Source: Bacteroidales bacterium
GTDB lineage: Bacteria; Bacteroidota; Bacteroidia; Bacteroidales; VadinHA17
NCBI GenBank assembly: GCA_021738535.1
Contig: JAIPBU010000030.1
Coordinates: 1-48,640, forward strand
Length of the DNA stretch: 48,640 nt
Reading direction: 5' to 3'
Shown: one piece after another, positions 17,301 to 24,957 of the stretch
How the letters are laid out: each line of letters opens with the position of its first letter
Numbering within the stretch: the first letter of the stretch is position 1
The notes under the pieces: model-generated
Databases searched by the model: none
What the model was told of the DNA's origin: nothing
The model's input: only the letters and a program-made list of their open reading frames with translations
Made by a program: the position numbers and the translations under genes

Positions 17301-17422
17301 CTTTTCCCGGCAGATCATATTATATTTTACCGCTTAGGGATCTGGAAAGCTTTATTTTTTACAATGAGAGGCTCAGCAAAGCAATGATGAGCTGTCTTGA
17401 CAAGAAACTTAATGATGGATAA
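14366..17422 (+). CDS. NTT-like 12-TM transporter fused to HEAT repeats
   Basis: The N-terminal ~420 residues contain about twelve hydrophobic helices (first near 19-47, last near 390-420). Their spacing and sequence character resemble the ATP/ADP-translocase (NTT/TLC) branch of the major facilitator superfamily. Examples are MLGYWGTAGRLFTLRQGRRF around helices 4-5 and SVQSAIDGTVNEIAALASGL around helix 11. From about 470 to 900 the chain is soluble, alpha-helical and repetitive in HEAT style (RKEAVKGLIKC; SLSRLEPPAKTDFLVALL; REESCYYLKNNF). The last ~100 residues (LKLKSLSRVF onward, then RSYYILPLRDLESF) look like a degraded cyclic-nucleotide-binding fold. Similar NTT-HEAT fusions occur in Bacteroidota, but their substrates are not established to my knowledge. 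The 3' end overlaps the SpoIIE-phosphatase start by 11 bp, so the pair is almost certainly co-translated. Confidence 0.75.
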   Translation: METGLSRLFGIEKEEKNLIGILLFQSVFLGIFYGVFNITAHAIFLSRFDETDMARAYIISGLAGSALTYLYSVFQARIRFSLFSILNLVFILLVIVFLWILIRLNPAGWVVYAIFIMLGPLFVLTMLGYWGTAGRLFTLRQGRRFFGIIDVGLIAGIIISSFSIPVLLSLNIGTHDILLISAFSILGAAIIQSVITNRHRQNLAGRKEDAQEKAGIKVFRKDKYIRTMGIFIALSVLVVFFVQYSFMAVTRARYPEENEMARFLGFFEGSMMIFTLLIKTFIFSYLVKNHGLKVTLALSPVIIGIFSIVAVIIGTTKGFIPGTSGFMIFFLMLAISRLFSKALKDSVETPAFKVLYQTLGEKLRHSVQSAIDGTVNEIAALASGLILTGLGALVFIDLIHFSWVLILITILWVVYSLRLYNEYRGSIRKTLNKKAEQIEVEREDEEGVLSSTKSGEAIYIDNNYFNVITDSEFRDNLRYNTALLEKVLKKAERDHNPDILPLLESLGPKDIADTDLLARIENLVSVIKGDLREKGLGQGSDLILTVESSTDRKLHLRAMMAGNEEPVITDMMRLIRDQNPGVVRETLYIAGRFYIKELLPEICECLDNEEVATDAYSVLKSFGRDALPSLSGHYFRSSDDIKVRMFILRLYADAGGDDAISFLLPRIWSVNKFLRKEAVKGLIKCEYKADDETRNKLFQEVRKITGMLTWNLSARVSLDERGDEILSRSMEEEANWWFELLFDLLSFIYDKRSLDQIKENLESGTVESVNFALEMLDIVIDDEIKPRLNALLDVVPSGEKLKNLFRFYPGDIPAYEPLVSELVNKDYNEVGVWTKACAIRSLSRLEPPAKTDFLVALLFSGHPMLREESCYYLKNNFKQVYAECSHRLPVDYREQLNNLVNGDFDVNDLIFLKLKSLSRVFEDIVETDLVELAEKVLLVKEGDDQAFQDDYLAWPVDSNDGEKLRFNWGIAGSVIDGDAFPGRSYYILPLRDLESFIFYNERLSKAMMSCLDKKLNDG

Positions 17423-19463
17423 AAACCAGACAACCATATTCCGGCAACTTATTTTGAATGTGATAATACCCACATTAATGGCTCTTGTGGTTATGGCTGT
17501 AGTGAATTTCAGGAATACCAGGTCACAGATTACCACCGCGAACGATGAAAAGAACAGGATAATATCTTCTGAAATAACTGAGGTGCTTAAGCTCCAGGAT
17601 CTTTCAATATCCATTATTGAAAAAAGCATGTCAGAAAGGATGGAAAGGTACTCCAATACCATAGTCCATGATATACTTCCCTCATTACATGATACTGAGG
17701 ATGCTGATCTGACGGCTATACAGTCAAGACTGGGGATGGATCCTGAGATGGAAGATATTTATATAATTGATACCAGCGGAATAATAGTGAATACCACCTA
17801 TGAGCCGGATCTTGGTTTTAACCTTTTTAACCTTGGGGAGGAGCATGAGAGACACCTGCGGCATGTGCTTGATACAGCTGTTTTTGTTAACACCCGCTTT
17901 GCTATTGAAGATGCAACCAAGACACCCCGTAAATATACTTACCAGGCTACCCGCGACAGGAATTATATTGTGGAGCTGGGGGCATTTTCCCGGGAGGCCA
18001 ACGAGGTAATACAGACAATTGAAAAGGTTAAGTCTGATATCATCAGGGATAACCAGGGCATTATTGACCTCGAGGTATTTTTCAATGCAGATACCATTTT
18101 CAGCCTTAACAAAAATGCCATAGTTTATAAGGATAAAACTGAACTTCTGGCCAGGGCATTTATCAAAAAGGATACACTTGAGCTGCTTGAAAGAACGGGA
18201 CAGGCATGGTACCACTTCCAGTTTGTTTACCTGCCACGGCAAAACTCGAATCTTTATAAAGGATCTGTTATCAGGATAGTCAGTGACCGCACTGCAGAGA
18301 AAGTATTGCTTAAGCGTGAACTGACCAAATTTGTAATACTATTTATCCTGACATTGCTGGTGGTTATGCTGCTGATATACAGGAAAACGAAGGTTATTAC
18401 ACAGCCTATAGCTAAGCTTGTCGAGAATGTAGACAGGATAACCGGCGGGCATCTCAGTGAAAGGGCTGAGGTAGTGGGTAATAATGAGATCACAAGGTTG
18501 TCGAGGAAGTTCAACATGATGATTGATGAACTTGAAAAGTATTACAACGAACTGGAGCAGATGGTTCGTGACAGGACGGCCGAGATAGAAAAGCAAAAGC
18601 TTGAGATAGAGAAACAGAGGGATACCCTGAGGGATCAGAAGAACAAGCTCTCAGAGAGAAACACCCAGTTAAAGTCAGCTTATATAGAGATTGACGAGCA
18701 GAGAAAGCATATTATGGATTCAATTTACTATGCCAGGCGTATACAGACTGCAATATTGCCTTCGGAGGATTATGTTCGCGACAACCTTGGTGATCATTTT
18801 ATCCTGTACAGGCCCAAGGACATAGTCAGTGGCGATTTCTACTGGTTTAAGCTTATTGATAATCTTATCATGGTGGCTGCAGTTGACTGTACCGGTCATG
18901 GTGTACCCGGTGCATTTATGTCAATAGTAGGGCATAACCAGCTTAACCATGCGGTTACTGTTGGCAAGGCAAGAGAGCCGGATGATATACTTAACCGGCT
19001 TAACAGTGGGGTGATAGAAACCCTGTCGGTTGAAACACACGAATCAAAAGTACAGGATGGCATGGACCTTTCACTCTGTGTTTTTGATGAGCACAAAAAG
19101 AAGGTGCAATTCTCTGGTGCCAATAACCCGCTGGTTCTGATAAGGGATGGTGAGGTTACACGTTTCAGGGGAGACAAGTTTCCCATTGGTGCTTACGAGG
19201 GCACATTACCACAGGTATTCACAAGCCGCGAAATAGAGCTGAAAAAGGGTGATTGTCTTTATATATTTTCAGATGGTTATGCCGACCAGTTCGGAGGGCC
19301 GGATGATAAAAAATTTACCACAAAGAAGTTCAGGCAGTTTTTATTTGACATACACACTGAATCGTGTGATGTTCAGAGATACCTTCTTGATAAGAAACTG
19401 GACGAGTGGAAAGGTGACAATGAGCAGATAGACGATGTGCTGGTAATTGGTATTAAAATTTAA
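17412..19463 (+). CDS. Membrane sensor with HAMP, coiled coil and SpoIIE-type PP2C serine phosphatase
   Basis: From ATG 17412 (or the adjacent ATG 17415) the protein is about 683 residues. A first TM lies at about 10-30, then a ~280-residue predicted periplasmic sensor region, then a second TM (VILFILTLLVVMLLIY, about 310-330). A HAMP domain follows (about 332-380), then a long charged coiled coil (about 385-440), and the phosphatase domain to the C-terminus. The PP2C/SpoIIE metal and catalytic motifs are intact: DIVSGDFYWF, AVDCTGHGVPGAFMS, IFSDGYADQ and the terminal EQIDDVLVIG. It should dephosphorylate Ser/Thr on a partner protein, classically an anti-sigma antagonist or other signalling regulator, in response to an envelope signal. 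The longer frame from TTG 17397 was rejected. The overlap with the upstream NTT-HEAT gene and 25-bp gap to the nSTAND gene suggest one operon. No anti-sigma factor or STAS protein is adjacent. Confidence 0.9.
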   Translation: MMDKNQTTIFRQLILNVIIPTLMALVVMAVVNFRNTRSQITTANDEKNRIISSEITEVLKLQDLSISIIEKSMSERMERYSNTIVHDILPSLHDTEDADLTAIQSRLGMDPEMEDIYIIDTSGIIVNTTYEPDLGFNLFNLGEEHERHLRHVLDTAVFVNTRFAIEDATKTPRKYTYQATRDRNYIVELGAFSREANEVIQTIEKVKSDIIRDNQGIIDLEVFFNADTIFSLNKNAIVYKDKTELLARAFIKKDTLELLERTGQAWYHFQFVYLPRQNSNLYKGSVIRIVSDRTAEKVLLKRELTKFVILFILTLLVVMLLIYRKTKVITQPIAKLVENVDRITGGHLSERAEVVGNNEITRLSRKFNMMIDELEKYYNELEQMVRDRTAEIEKQKLEIEKQRDTLRDQKNKLSERNTQLKSAYIEIDEQRKHIMDSIYYARRIQTAILPSEDYVRDNLGDHFILYRPKDIVSGDFYWFKLIDNLIMVAAVDCTGHGVPGAFMSIVGHNQLNHAVTVGKAREPDDILNRLNSGVIETLSVETHESKVQDGMDLSLCVFDEHKKKVQFSGANNPLVLIRDGEVTRFRGDKFPIGAYEGTLPQVFTSREIELKKGDCLYIFSDGYADQFGGPDDKKFTTKKFRQFLFDIHTESCDVQRYLLDKKLDEWKGDNEQIDDVLVIGIKI

Positions 19464-19488
19464 TACTCTAATTATTGAAATTTGAGTT

Positions 19489-22400
19489 ATGACAAAAACA
19501 AGATCCGCAAAGGACAGTTCCGGGAAAGAAAGGTTTAATCCCTTTCCGGGCTTAAGACCTTTCACACCGGAAGAAAGTGATCTTTTCTTTGGCAGGGAGG
19601 GTCAGAGTGAAGAAGTTCTGGATAAGCTGAAAAAGAACAGGTTTGTTACGGTTATAGGTGCTTCAGGAAGTGGTAAGTCATCACTGATTTACTGCGGTGT
19701 GATACCCGGACTTGTTGATGATAGCGGCAAGGATAAAAAATGGGATGTACTGAGCATGCGTCCCGGCAGTGATCCCCTGGGTAACCTCTCGGACATGCTT
19801 GCAGGCTCACTTATTGAGGATAAGAAACAGGATATAAACAGAACTATAACGGACAGTGTACTCAGGAATGATGATCAGGGTCTTGTAAAAGCTGTCAAAA
19901 ACATCAGGGGAGGAAAAGACAGGAGGCTACTCTTGCTGATTGACCAGTTTGAAGAATTGTTCAGGTATAAAACAGCCACCAAAGCCAGTTTGAGTGAGGC
20001 TGATGCCAGGTATTTTGTTAAGCTCCTGGTCAATGCAGTCAGGGATGCAGACTCGGGAATATACCTTATAATTACTATGCGCTCTGATTACATAGGTGAT
20101 TGTGCACATTTCCAGGGCCTGACGGAGCTGATCAACACCAGTAACTACCTCATCCCGCACATGGCAGAGGATAATTACAGGAGAGCAATAACAGGGCCGG
20201 TGGAGTATGCCGGTGCCTCGGTAGAGCCCGAGCTTGTTGATATGCTGATAGAGGAGATTGGCAACAGAACTGATCAGTTGCCGGTTCTGCAGCATGCTAT
20301 GATGAGAACATGGGAACACTGGCAGTCGATGAACCTGCCTGATAAACCTGTATCGGTCTCAAATTATGATGCCGTGGGTCAGATGTCAGAGGCAATGTCA
20401 AGGCATGCAAACGAGGCTTTTGAAGAACTGGATAGCAGGCAGCAAAAGATATGTGAATCACTTTTCAAGACAATAACTGAAAAAGGAGCTGACAATAAAG
20501 GTATACGCCGCCCTACAAAAGTAAATACAATAGCGGCCATTGCAAGGTGCACGGTGCCGGAGCTTATTAAGGTAATAGATACTTTCAGGTCATCAGGCCG
20601 CTCGTTCATCAGTCCCGGCGAGGGGGTGGAGATAACGGCTGATACAGTAATTGATGTATCGCATGAAAGCCTTATGAGAGTATGGGACCGCCTTAGTGAG
20701 TGGGTTGATGAAGAGGCTGCATCAGTACAGATGTACCTCAGGCTATCTGAGGCGGCAGCACTCTTCCAGGAAGGAAAGACAACACTGTGGCGTCCGCCCG
20801 ACCTGCAGCTGGCACTTAACTGGAGAGATGAGAATATGCCTACCCTTACCTGGGCAGAGAGGTTCAACCCTGCCTTTGAAAGGGCAATGGTATACCTGCG
20901 TACCAGTGAGAAGGAATATATTGCCGAGGAAGAGAACAAGATAAAGGCCCAGAAGAGACAGCTGCGCAGGAGTCGTATAACTGCCATAATCCTTGGGACA
21001 GCTGCTATAATATCTGTTTTCTTCATGTTATTTGCCTTTGTTAAAAAGGTTGAGGCTGATAAGAACAAGCTGGAAGCTGAAAGGCAGAAGGAGCAGGCCA
21101 GGATAGAGGCAGAGAGGGCTGAGGTCAATGCTGAAAAGGCTGAGCAGAATGCAGAGGAAGCACTGAAGCAGGAAAGAAGAGCAATGCTTAACGCCGATTC
21201 AGCCAGGATGAGTGCACAGGAAGCCCTGAGGCAGAAAGAGCTGGCCCAGAGAAATGAGGAAGAGGCAAAAGCACAAAGGGAGAGGGCTGAGATAAATGCA
21301 GAAGAAGCACAGAAGCAGCGGGAAAGAGCACTGGCCCAGGCTGACACGGCACAGATGAATGCTGAGAGGGCCCTCAGGCTGAGAATGGTGTCTGTTGGAA
21401 AGTCAATGTCTGTTAAGTCATTGCAGGTGGTAGGCGAAGGTGATATTCAAACCCTGCTGGCCTACCAGGCCTACCTTTTTAATGAAAAGAACGGGGGGGT
21501 TGATAATGATGCTGATATCTACCTTGGTCTCTATAATGTGGCTAAGGTATACGGAGGTTTGAATTACAACACATATGACGGTCACACAGGCATGGTGAAC
21601 AGTGTTGCCTTCAGGCCCGGAACCACATCCTTGTTTACAACAGGAGCTGATGGTAAGATACTAAGGTGGGATACGGCCAATGGTAATGAAGAGCCCGGCG
21701 AGGTATTAAGCGGAAATGATATTGTCGAGGTACTGACAATAAGTGACAATGGGGAATATATGGCCTGTGGTACAGACCAGGCTGTAATAAGGCTGATCCA
21801 CCTTTCAGGAAATGATGATGTGTATGAACTGAAAGGGCATACAAGTAAAATAAAATCTATTGCTTTTACACCTGACAACAAAGAACTTGTTTCATCAGGT
21901 CTTGACGGTAAGGTAATTGTCTGGAATATTAACAGCATGGAGCCTTCGGAACTTATTGAGCTGGATGAAGCTGTCAATTCACTGGATATATCACAAAGCG
22001 GGAAATTACTGATAGCTGCTTCGGACAGCGGGGTAATACACCTGTGGAACCTGCCGGAGCGGGCTGAACTCAGGGTGATGGATACCGGTAAGGAGTCAAT
22101 TCGTGTTGTAAGGTTTAAAGGCAATGACACCTATGCCCTGGGCTACCAGGATGGTATGGTGGAATTCCGTAATGTGGCAGACCATGAAATTGCATCATCT
22201 GTAAGAGCACACTCTGTACGTGTAACAGACATCAGGTTTAACGACAAGCTGAGCCAGATGGCTACAAGCAGCCTGGACGGATTTGTTAAAATATGGAACT
22301 ATGAAGACCTGACTGAACCACCAATAGCTCTTGAAGATAATGATGGTTTTGTTTTTGCGCTCGATTTCAGTCCTGATGGCAAACTGCTTGTGTCAGGCAG

Positions 22401-22599
22401 TGCGGGTGACGTAAATAATCGTAACCTTGTATCGCGTCCGACACATGCGGATTATATGGTCCGCGATATCTGCCAGCTCCTGAATCGTAATTTCACAATG
22501 GAAGAATGGTGGAGATATGTTGGTCGTGACATAGAGTACCAGAAGACATGCGACAAGAAGGAATTGAGTATCAAAGTGCAGGAAAAGAAAGGAGATTAA
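19489..22599 (+). CDS. nSTAND1 NTPase - transmembrane helix - coiled coil - WD40 propeller protein
   Basis: The N-terminus has the nSTAND1 lead-in NPFPGLRPFTPEESDLFFGR (17-36), Walker A GASGSGKSS (57-65) and Walker B LLLLIDQFEELF (about 147-158). A DVSHESLMRVWDRLSEWV motif (about 388-405) closes the winged-helix part of the family. A single hydrophobic helix lies at about 496-520 after a basic stretch (KRQLRRSR). A ~110-residue Ala/Glu/Gln-rich coiled coil with repeated E-R-A-E-x-N-A-E-E-A units follows. Seven WD40-like blades span about 695-985. The C-terminus carries the motif NRNFTMEEWWRYVG, which I associate with nSTAND1-WD40 proteins. STAND proteins are signal-gated oligomeric switches. 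The charge pattern predicts a cytoplasmic NTPase and a periplasmic propeller. ATG 19489 follows the phosphatase by 25 bp. Confidence 0.9.
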   Translation: MTKTRSAKDSSGKERFNPFPGLRPFTPEESDLFFGREGQSEEVLDKLKKNRFVTVIGASGSGKSSLIYCGVIPGLVDDSGKDKKWDVLSMRPGSDPLGNLSDMLAGSLIEDKKQDINRTITDSVLRNDDQGLVKAVKNIRGGKDRRLLLLIDQFEELFRYKTATKASLSEADARYFVKLLVNAVRDADSGIYLIITMRSDYIGDCAHFQGLTELINTSNYLIPHMAEDNYRRAITGPVEYAGASVEPELVDMLIEEIGNRTDQLPVLQHAMMRTWEHWQSMNLPDKPVSVSNYDAVGQMSEAMSRHANEAFEELDSRQQKICESLFKTITEKGADNKGIRRPTKVNTIAAIARCTVPELIKVIDTFRSSGRSFISPGEGVEITADTVIDVSHESLMRVWDRLSEWVDEEAASVQMYLRLSEAAALFQEGKTTLWRPPDLQLALNWRDENMPTLTWAERFNPAFERAMVYLRTSEKEYIAEEENKIKAQKRQLRRSRITAIILGTAAIISVFFMLFAFVKKVEADKNKLEAERQKEQARIEAERAEVNAEKAEQNAEEALKQERRAMLNADSARMSAQEALRQKELAQRNEEEAKAQRERAEINAEEAQKQRERALAQADTAQMNAERALRLRMVSVGKSMSVKSLQVVGEGDIQTLLAYQAYLFNEKNGGVDNDADIYLGLYNVAKVYGGLNYNTYDGHTGMVNSVAFRPGTTSLFTTGADGKILRWDTANGNEEPGEVLSGNDIVEVLTISDNGEYMACGTDQAVIRLIHLSGNDDVYELKGHTSKIKSIAFTPDNKELVSSGLDGKVIVWNINSMEPSELIELDEAVNSLDISQSGKLLIAASDSGVIHLWNLPERAELRVMDTGKESIRVVRFKGNDTYALGYQDGMVEFRNVADHEIASSVRAHSVRVTDIRFNDKLSQMATSSLDGFVKIWNYEDLTEPPIALEDNDGFVFALDFSPDGKLLVSGSAGDVNNRNLVSRPTHADYMVRDICQLLNRNFTMEEWWRYVGRDIEYQKTCDKKELSIKVQEKKGD

Positions 22600-22624
22600 A
22601 AAGAAATAAACCAACTAATTAATT

Positions 22625-23644
22625 ATGCGAAAAGCATACATCCTGTTATTTACCGTGTTGCTAAGCGGTTATAACATTAAAGCACAGGATTGTGCATTGA
22701 ACCTCAGGAATGCTGAAGCTCTTTTTGAATCCGGGCAGGTGGAGGAAGTACCTCCCCTGTTACAATCATGCCTTGAATCAGGATTTACGGATGCTGAAGA
22801 GATATCTGCATATAAACTGATTATCAGGTCCTTCCTCTTTGATGACAAAAGGGATAAGGCAGAACAGATGATGCTGCAGTTCCTTAGGAAGAACCCGGAA
22901 TACGAGATCAGTCCCGCCGATAATGAAGACTTTATTTACCTGTTTAATAAATTCAGGGTAAAGGCTGTGATACAGCTGGGATTGAAGGCAGGTATGAATT
23001 ATACTTATATAACAGGCAAGAACGAGCAATCAGTTTCAGGATCACAGGGTGGGACTAAATACAACAATAATAATTTTACACTTGGCCTGGGAGCTATGGT
23101 AAGATACAGGTTTAATGAGCGCATTGAGGCTGGCCTGGAGATAGATTATTCAGAGCTCTCCTTCAGTTACAGCGAAGATTTTCTTAGCTACGGGGTGGTA
23201 AATTATTCTGAGAAACAAAGCAGGCTGGAAGGAGTTGCTTACCTGTACTACCAGCCCTGGCAGTTTGGTGGCTTTGTACCTTATTTCAAGGCCGGGGCCG
23301 GGATTGCTTATAAGCTGTCAGCAACGGGCAGCGTTGTTTTCAATAATTCTGATGTCAATAATCCCTTCGAGAGGGCAGGTCCTGAGACAAGCAGGAACGA
23401 ATCAAGGATAGCGGCCGATATACTGGGAGCAGCCGGTTTCGGATGTAAATATAAACTGCCTTCAGGGTATGCATTTATCGATATCGATACCCGTTTTGGA
23501 ACAATGAACCAGTATTTGCCAGGCATACCCGGTGATAATGAACTGTACTATTTCTTTAAGGATGACAGGTTCCGTTTAAATCTAAGCAGGATCAGCCTTG
23601 GCTATATTTATATCTTTTATAAACCCGAACGAATAGAGGAGTAA
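22625..23644 (+). CDS. TPR-like domain plus outer-membrane beta-barrel protein
   Basis: A signal peptide (about 1-20, ending IKAQ) precedes a short helical, TPR-like region (about 21-110; ALFESGQVEEVPPLLQSCL, then KAEQMMLQFLRKNPEYEISP). From about 113 the chain alternates amphipathic beta strands to the end (IQLGLKAGMNYTYITG; LGLGAMVRYRFNERIEAGLE; ... ISLGYIYIF). This looks like an 8-10-strand outer-membrane barrel of the Bacteroidota 'porin family/outer membrane protein beta-barrel' kind. The N-terminal module would face the periplasm and could contact the neighbouring propellers. ATG 22625 is 25 bp after the nSTAND gene and the stop is 4 bp before the lipoprotein gene. The structure class is fairly clear and the function is not known. 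Confidence 0.8.
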   Translation: MRKAYILLFTVLLSGYNIKAQDCALNLRNAEALFESGQVEEVPPLLQSCLESGFTDAEEISAYKLIIRSFLFDDKRDKAEQMMLQFLRKNPEYEISPADNEDFIYLFNKFRVKAVIQLGLKAGMNYTYITGKNEQSVSGSQGGTKYNNNNFTLGLGAMVRYRFNERIEAGLEIDYSELSFSYSEDFLSYGVVNYSEKQSRLEGVAYLYYQPWQFGGFVPYFKAGAGIAYKLSATGSVVFNNSDVNNPFERAGPETSRNESRIAADILGAAGFGCKYKLPSGYAFIDIDTRFGTMNQYLPGIPGDNELYYFFKDDRFRLNLSRISLGYIYIFYKPERIEE

Positions 23645-23648
23645 TATA

Positions 23649-24899
23649 ATGAAGAATATAATATTAATAGTAACAGGCCTGTGTGTATTGCTCTCATCCT
23701 GCGAGGAGTACCCGGATAGCGGCACTTATGACAACCCCCTGCTGAAGTATTACGGTGATGCTTTTGTTGACAGGGGGAGTGCACTTGTTGAAACAGGTGG
23801 CGGCTTTGCCCTGGCCGGTATGAGAACTGTTGTGGCCCGTGCCGCCAGTGAAGGAGGGAGTGTTATTGATTCTTCAGGCCAGGAATTTGCAGTGCTGAAA
23901 ACAGGCAGCCGGGGTAGCCTGGACTGGTCTTTTTTATCTGCCAACAGTGTTTATGATGAAGCCCGTGCCCTCACAGGTCTTGATGACGGGAGTATCCTGG
24001 CAGCGGGATACACGGGTGGCTCATCAGCTTCTGCCGGGAAAGATATCCTTGTTACACTGCTTGATGCACAGGGCGGTGTGCAGTGGCAAAAAAGCTATGG
24101 TGGTGAAGGTGATCAGATTGCAAATGATGTTATTCTCTGCGATGATTCCGGTTTTATTATACTGGGGTCAACCGACGTGGAAAACACGGCAGGCGGCATA
24201 GGCCGGAATAATCCCTCAGGGCGTTTAAATGTTTTTATTTTAAAAATCAGTTCACAGGGCGACAGCCTGTGGTCGAACTCAGTGGGGTTTGAAGGAGATG
24301 ACGAGGGGATAAAGATCACTGGGCAGGCAGCGGGTGATGGTTATATGGTACTGGCATCAACCGATATATCTGAACCTGATAAAGACCAGGATCAGAATAA
24401 TATTTTCTTCTTCAGGATTAACAGCGTGGGTACAGGAACCAAGTATAATATTTTCGGTACTGCAGGAAATGAAACACCTTCTGATATGCTGGTACATGAA
24501 GATTCTTACGTGATACTGTCGGCTTCAGGAAGCTCTTCCGCTGCAGATACCGAGATCTTCATACTGCGCATAGGAAATGATATACAGGCTGCACCAATGC
24601 TTGACAGGAGGATCAGCCTGGAAGGGAAGAGGGTGGTTTTAAGGTCTGTATGCAGGCACCCTGACGGTTTCTATGTTATAGCCGGGGGAGTGGGTGATCC
24701 GCTTGAGGAAGACATGCTGTTCTACTTTATGAATGATGATGGCAGTTCATATGCATTACCACACTCACCTGCCGGGCAGGGAAGCCAGGTAGTAAATGAT
24801 GTTATCGTTGACGGGGCTGAGAATATAGTTGCTGTGGGGACCAACGGAACAGAGGTAAGTTCACTTATTACTCTTTATAAATTTGAGAAACCCCGGTAA
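23649..24899 (+). CDS. Propeller-type surface or periplasmic lipoprotein
   Basis: The N-terminus MKNIILIVTGLCVLLSSCEE is a textbook lipoprotein signal with the lipidated Cys18. The rest repeats a ~50-60-residue blade with conserved features of the kind WQKSYGGEGDQIANDVILCD-DSGFIILGSTD, seen at least five times (for example SWSNSVGFEGDDEG, YNIFGTAGNETPSDM). Similar repeats form beta-propellers in Bacteroidota surface proteins. At 416 residues, six or seven blades could be accommodated. It follows the barrel gene by 4 bp, so it likely works with it at the outer membrane. No catalytic residues are obvious. Confidence 0.82.
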   Translation: MKNIILIVTGLCVLLSSCEEYPDSGTYDNPLLKYYGDAFVDRGSALVETGGGFALAGMRTVVARAASEGGSVIDSSGQEFAVLKTGSRGSLDWSFLSANSVYDEARALTGLDDGSILAAGYTGGSSASAGKDILVTLLDAQGGVQWQKSYGGEGDQIANDVILCDDSGFIILGSTDVENTAGGIGRNNPSGRLNVFILKISSQGDSLWSNSVGFEGDDEGIKITGQAAGDGYMVLASTDISEPDKDQDQNNIFFFRINSVGTGTKYNIFGTAGNETPSDMLVHEDSYVILSASGSSSAADTEIFILRIGNDIQAAPMLDRRISLEGKRVVLRSVCRHPDGFYVIAGGVGDPLEEDMLFYFMNDDGSSYALPHSPAGQGSQVVNDVIVDGAENIVAVGTNGTEVSSLITLYKFEKPR

Positions 24900-24922
24900 T
24901 TACCAACCGGTTATTATTTTTT
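24889..24922 (+). terminator. Terminator-like hairpin before the giant surface-protein gene
   Basis: AACCCCGG (24889-24896) can pair with CCGGTT (24907-24912), with a two-base bulge and a 10-base loop that contains the lipoprotein stop codon. It is followed by ATTATTTTTT. The stem is short, so it may be a weak attenuator. It would lower or separate transcription of the downstream 1838-residue gene from the five genes before it. Confidence 0.35.
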
Positions 24923-24957
24923 AAAGCAGGCCTTTAACCTAAAATTATTGATCAGCA

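Noticed and set aside
20379..21347. 322-codon antisense ORF over the nSTAND coiled coil
   Set aside because: It is a shadow of the Ala/Glu/Gln-rich repeat on the real strand and reads as Ser/Ala/Leu repeats without a fold.
14366..22599. Anti-phage defence island (because of the STAND NTPase)
   Set aside because: No nuclease, restriction, toxin or other defence effector is present. The neighbours are envelope and signalling genes, so a surface-signalling role fits better.
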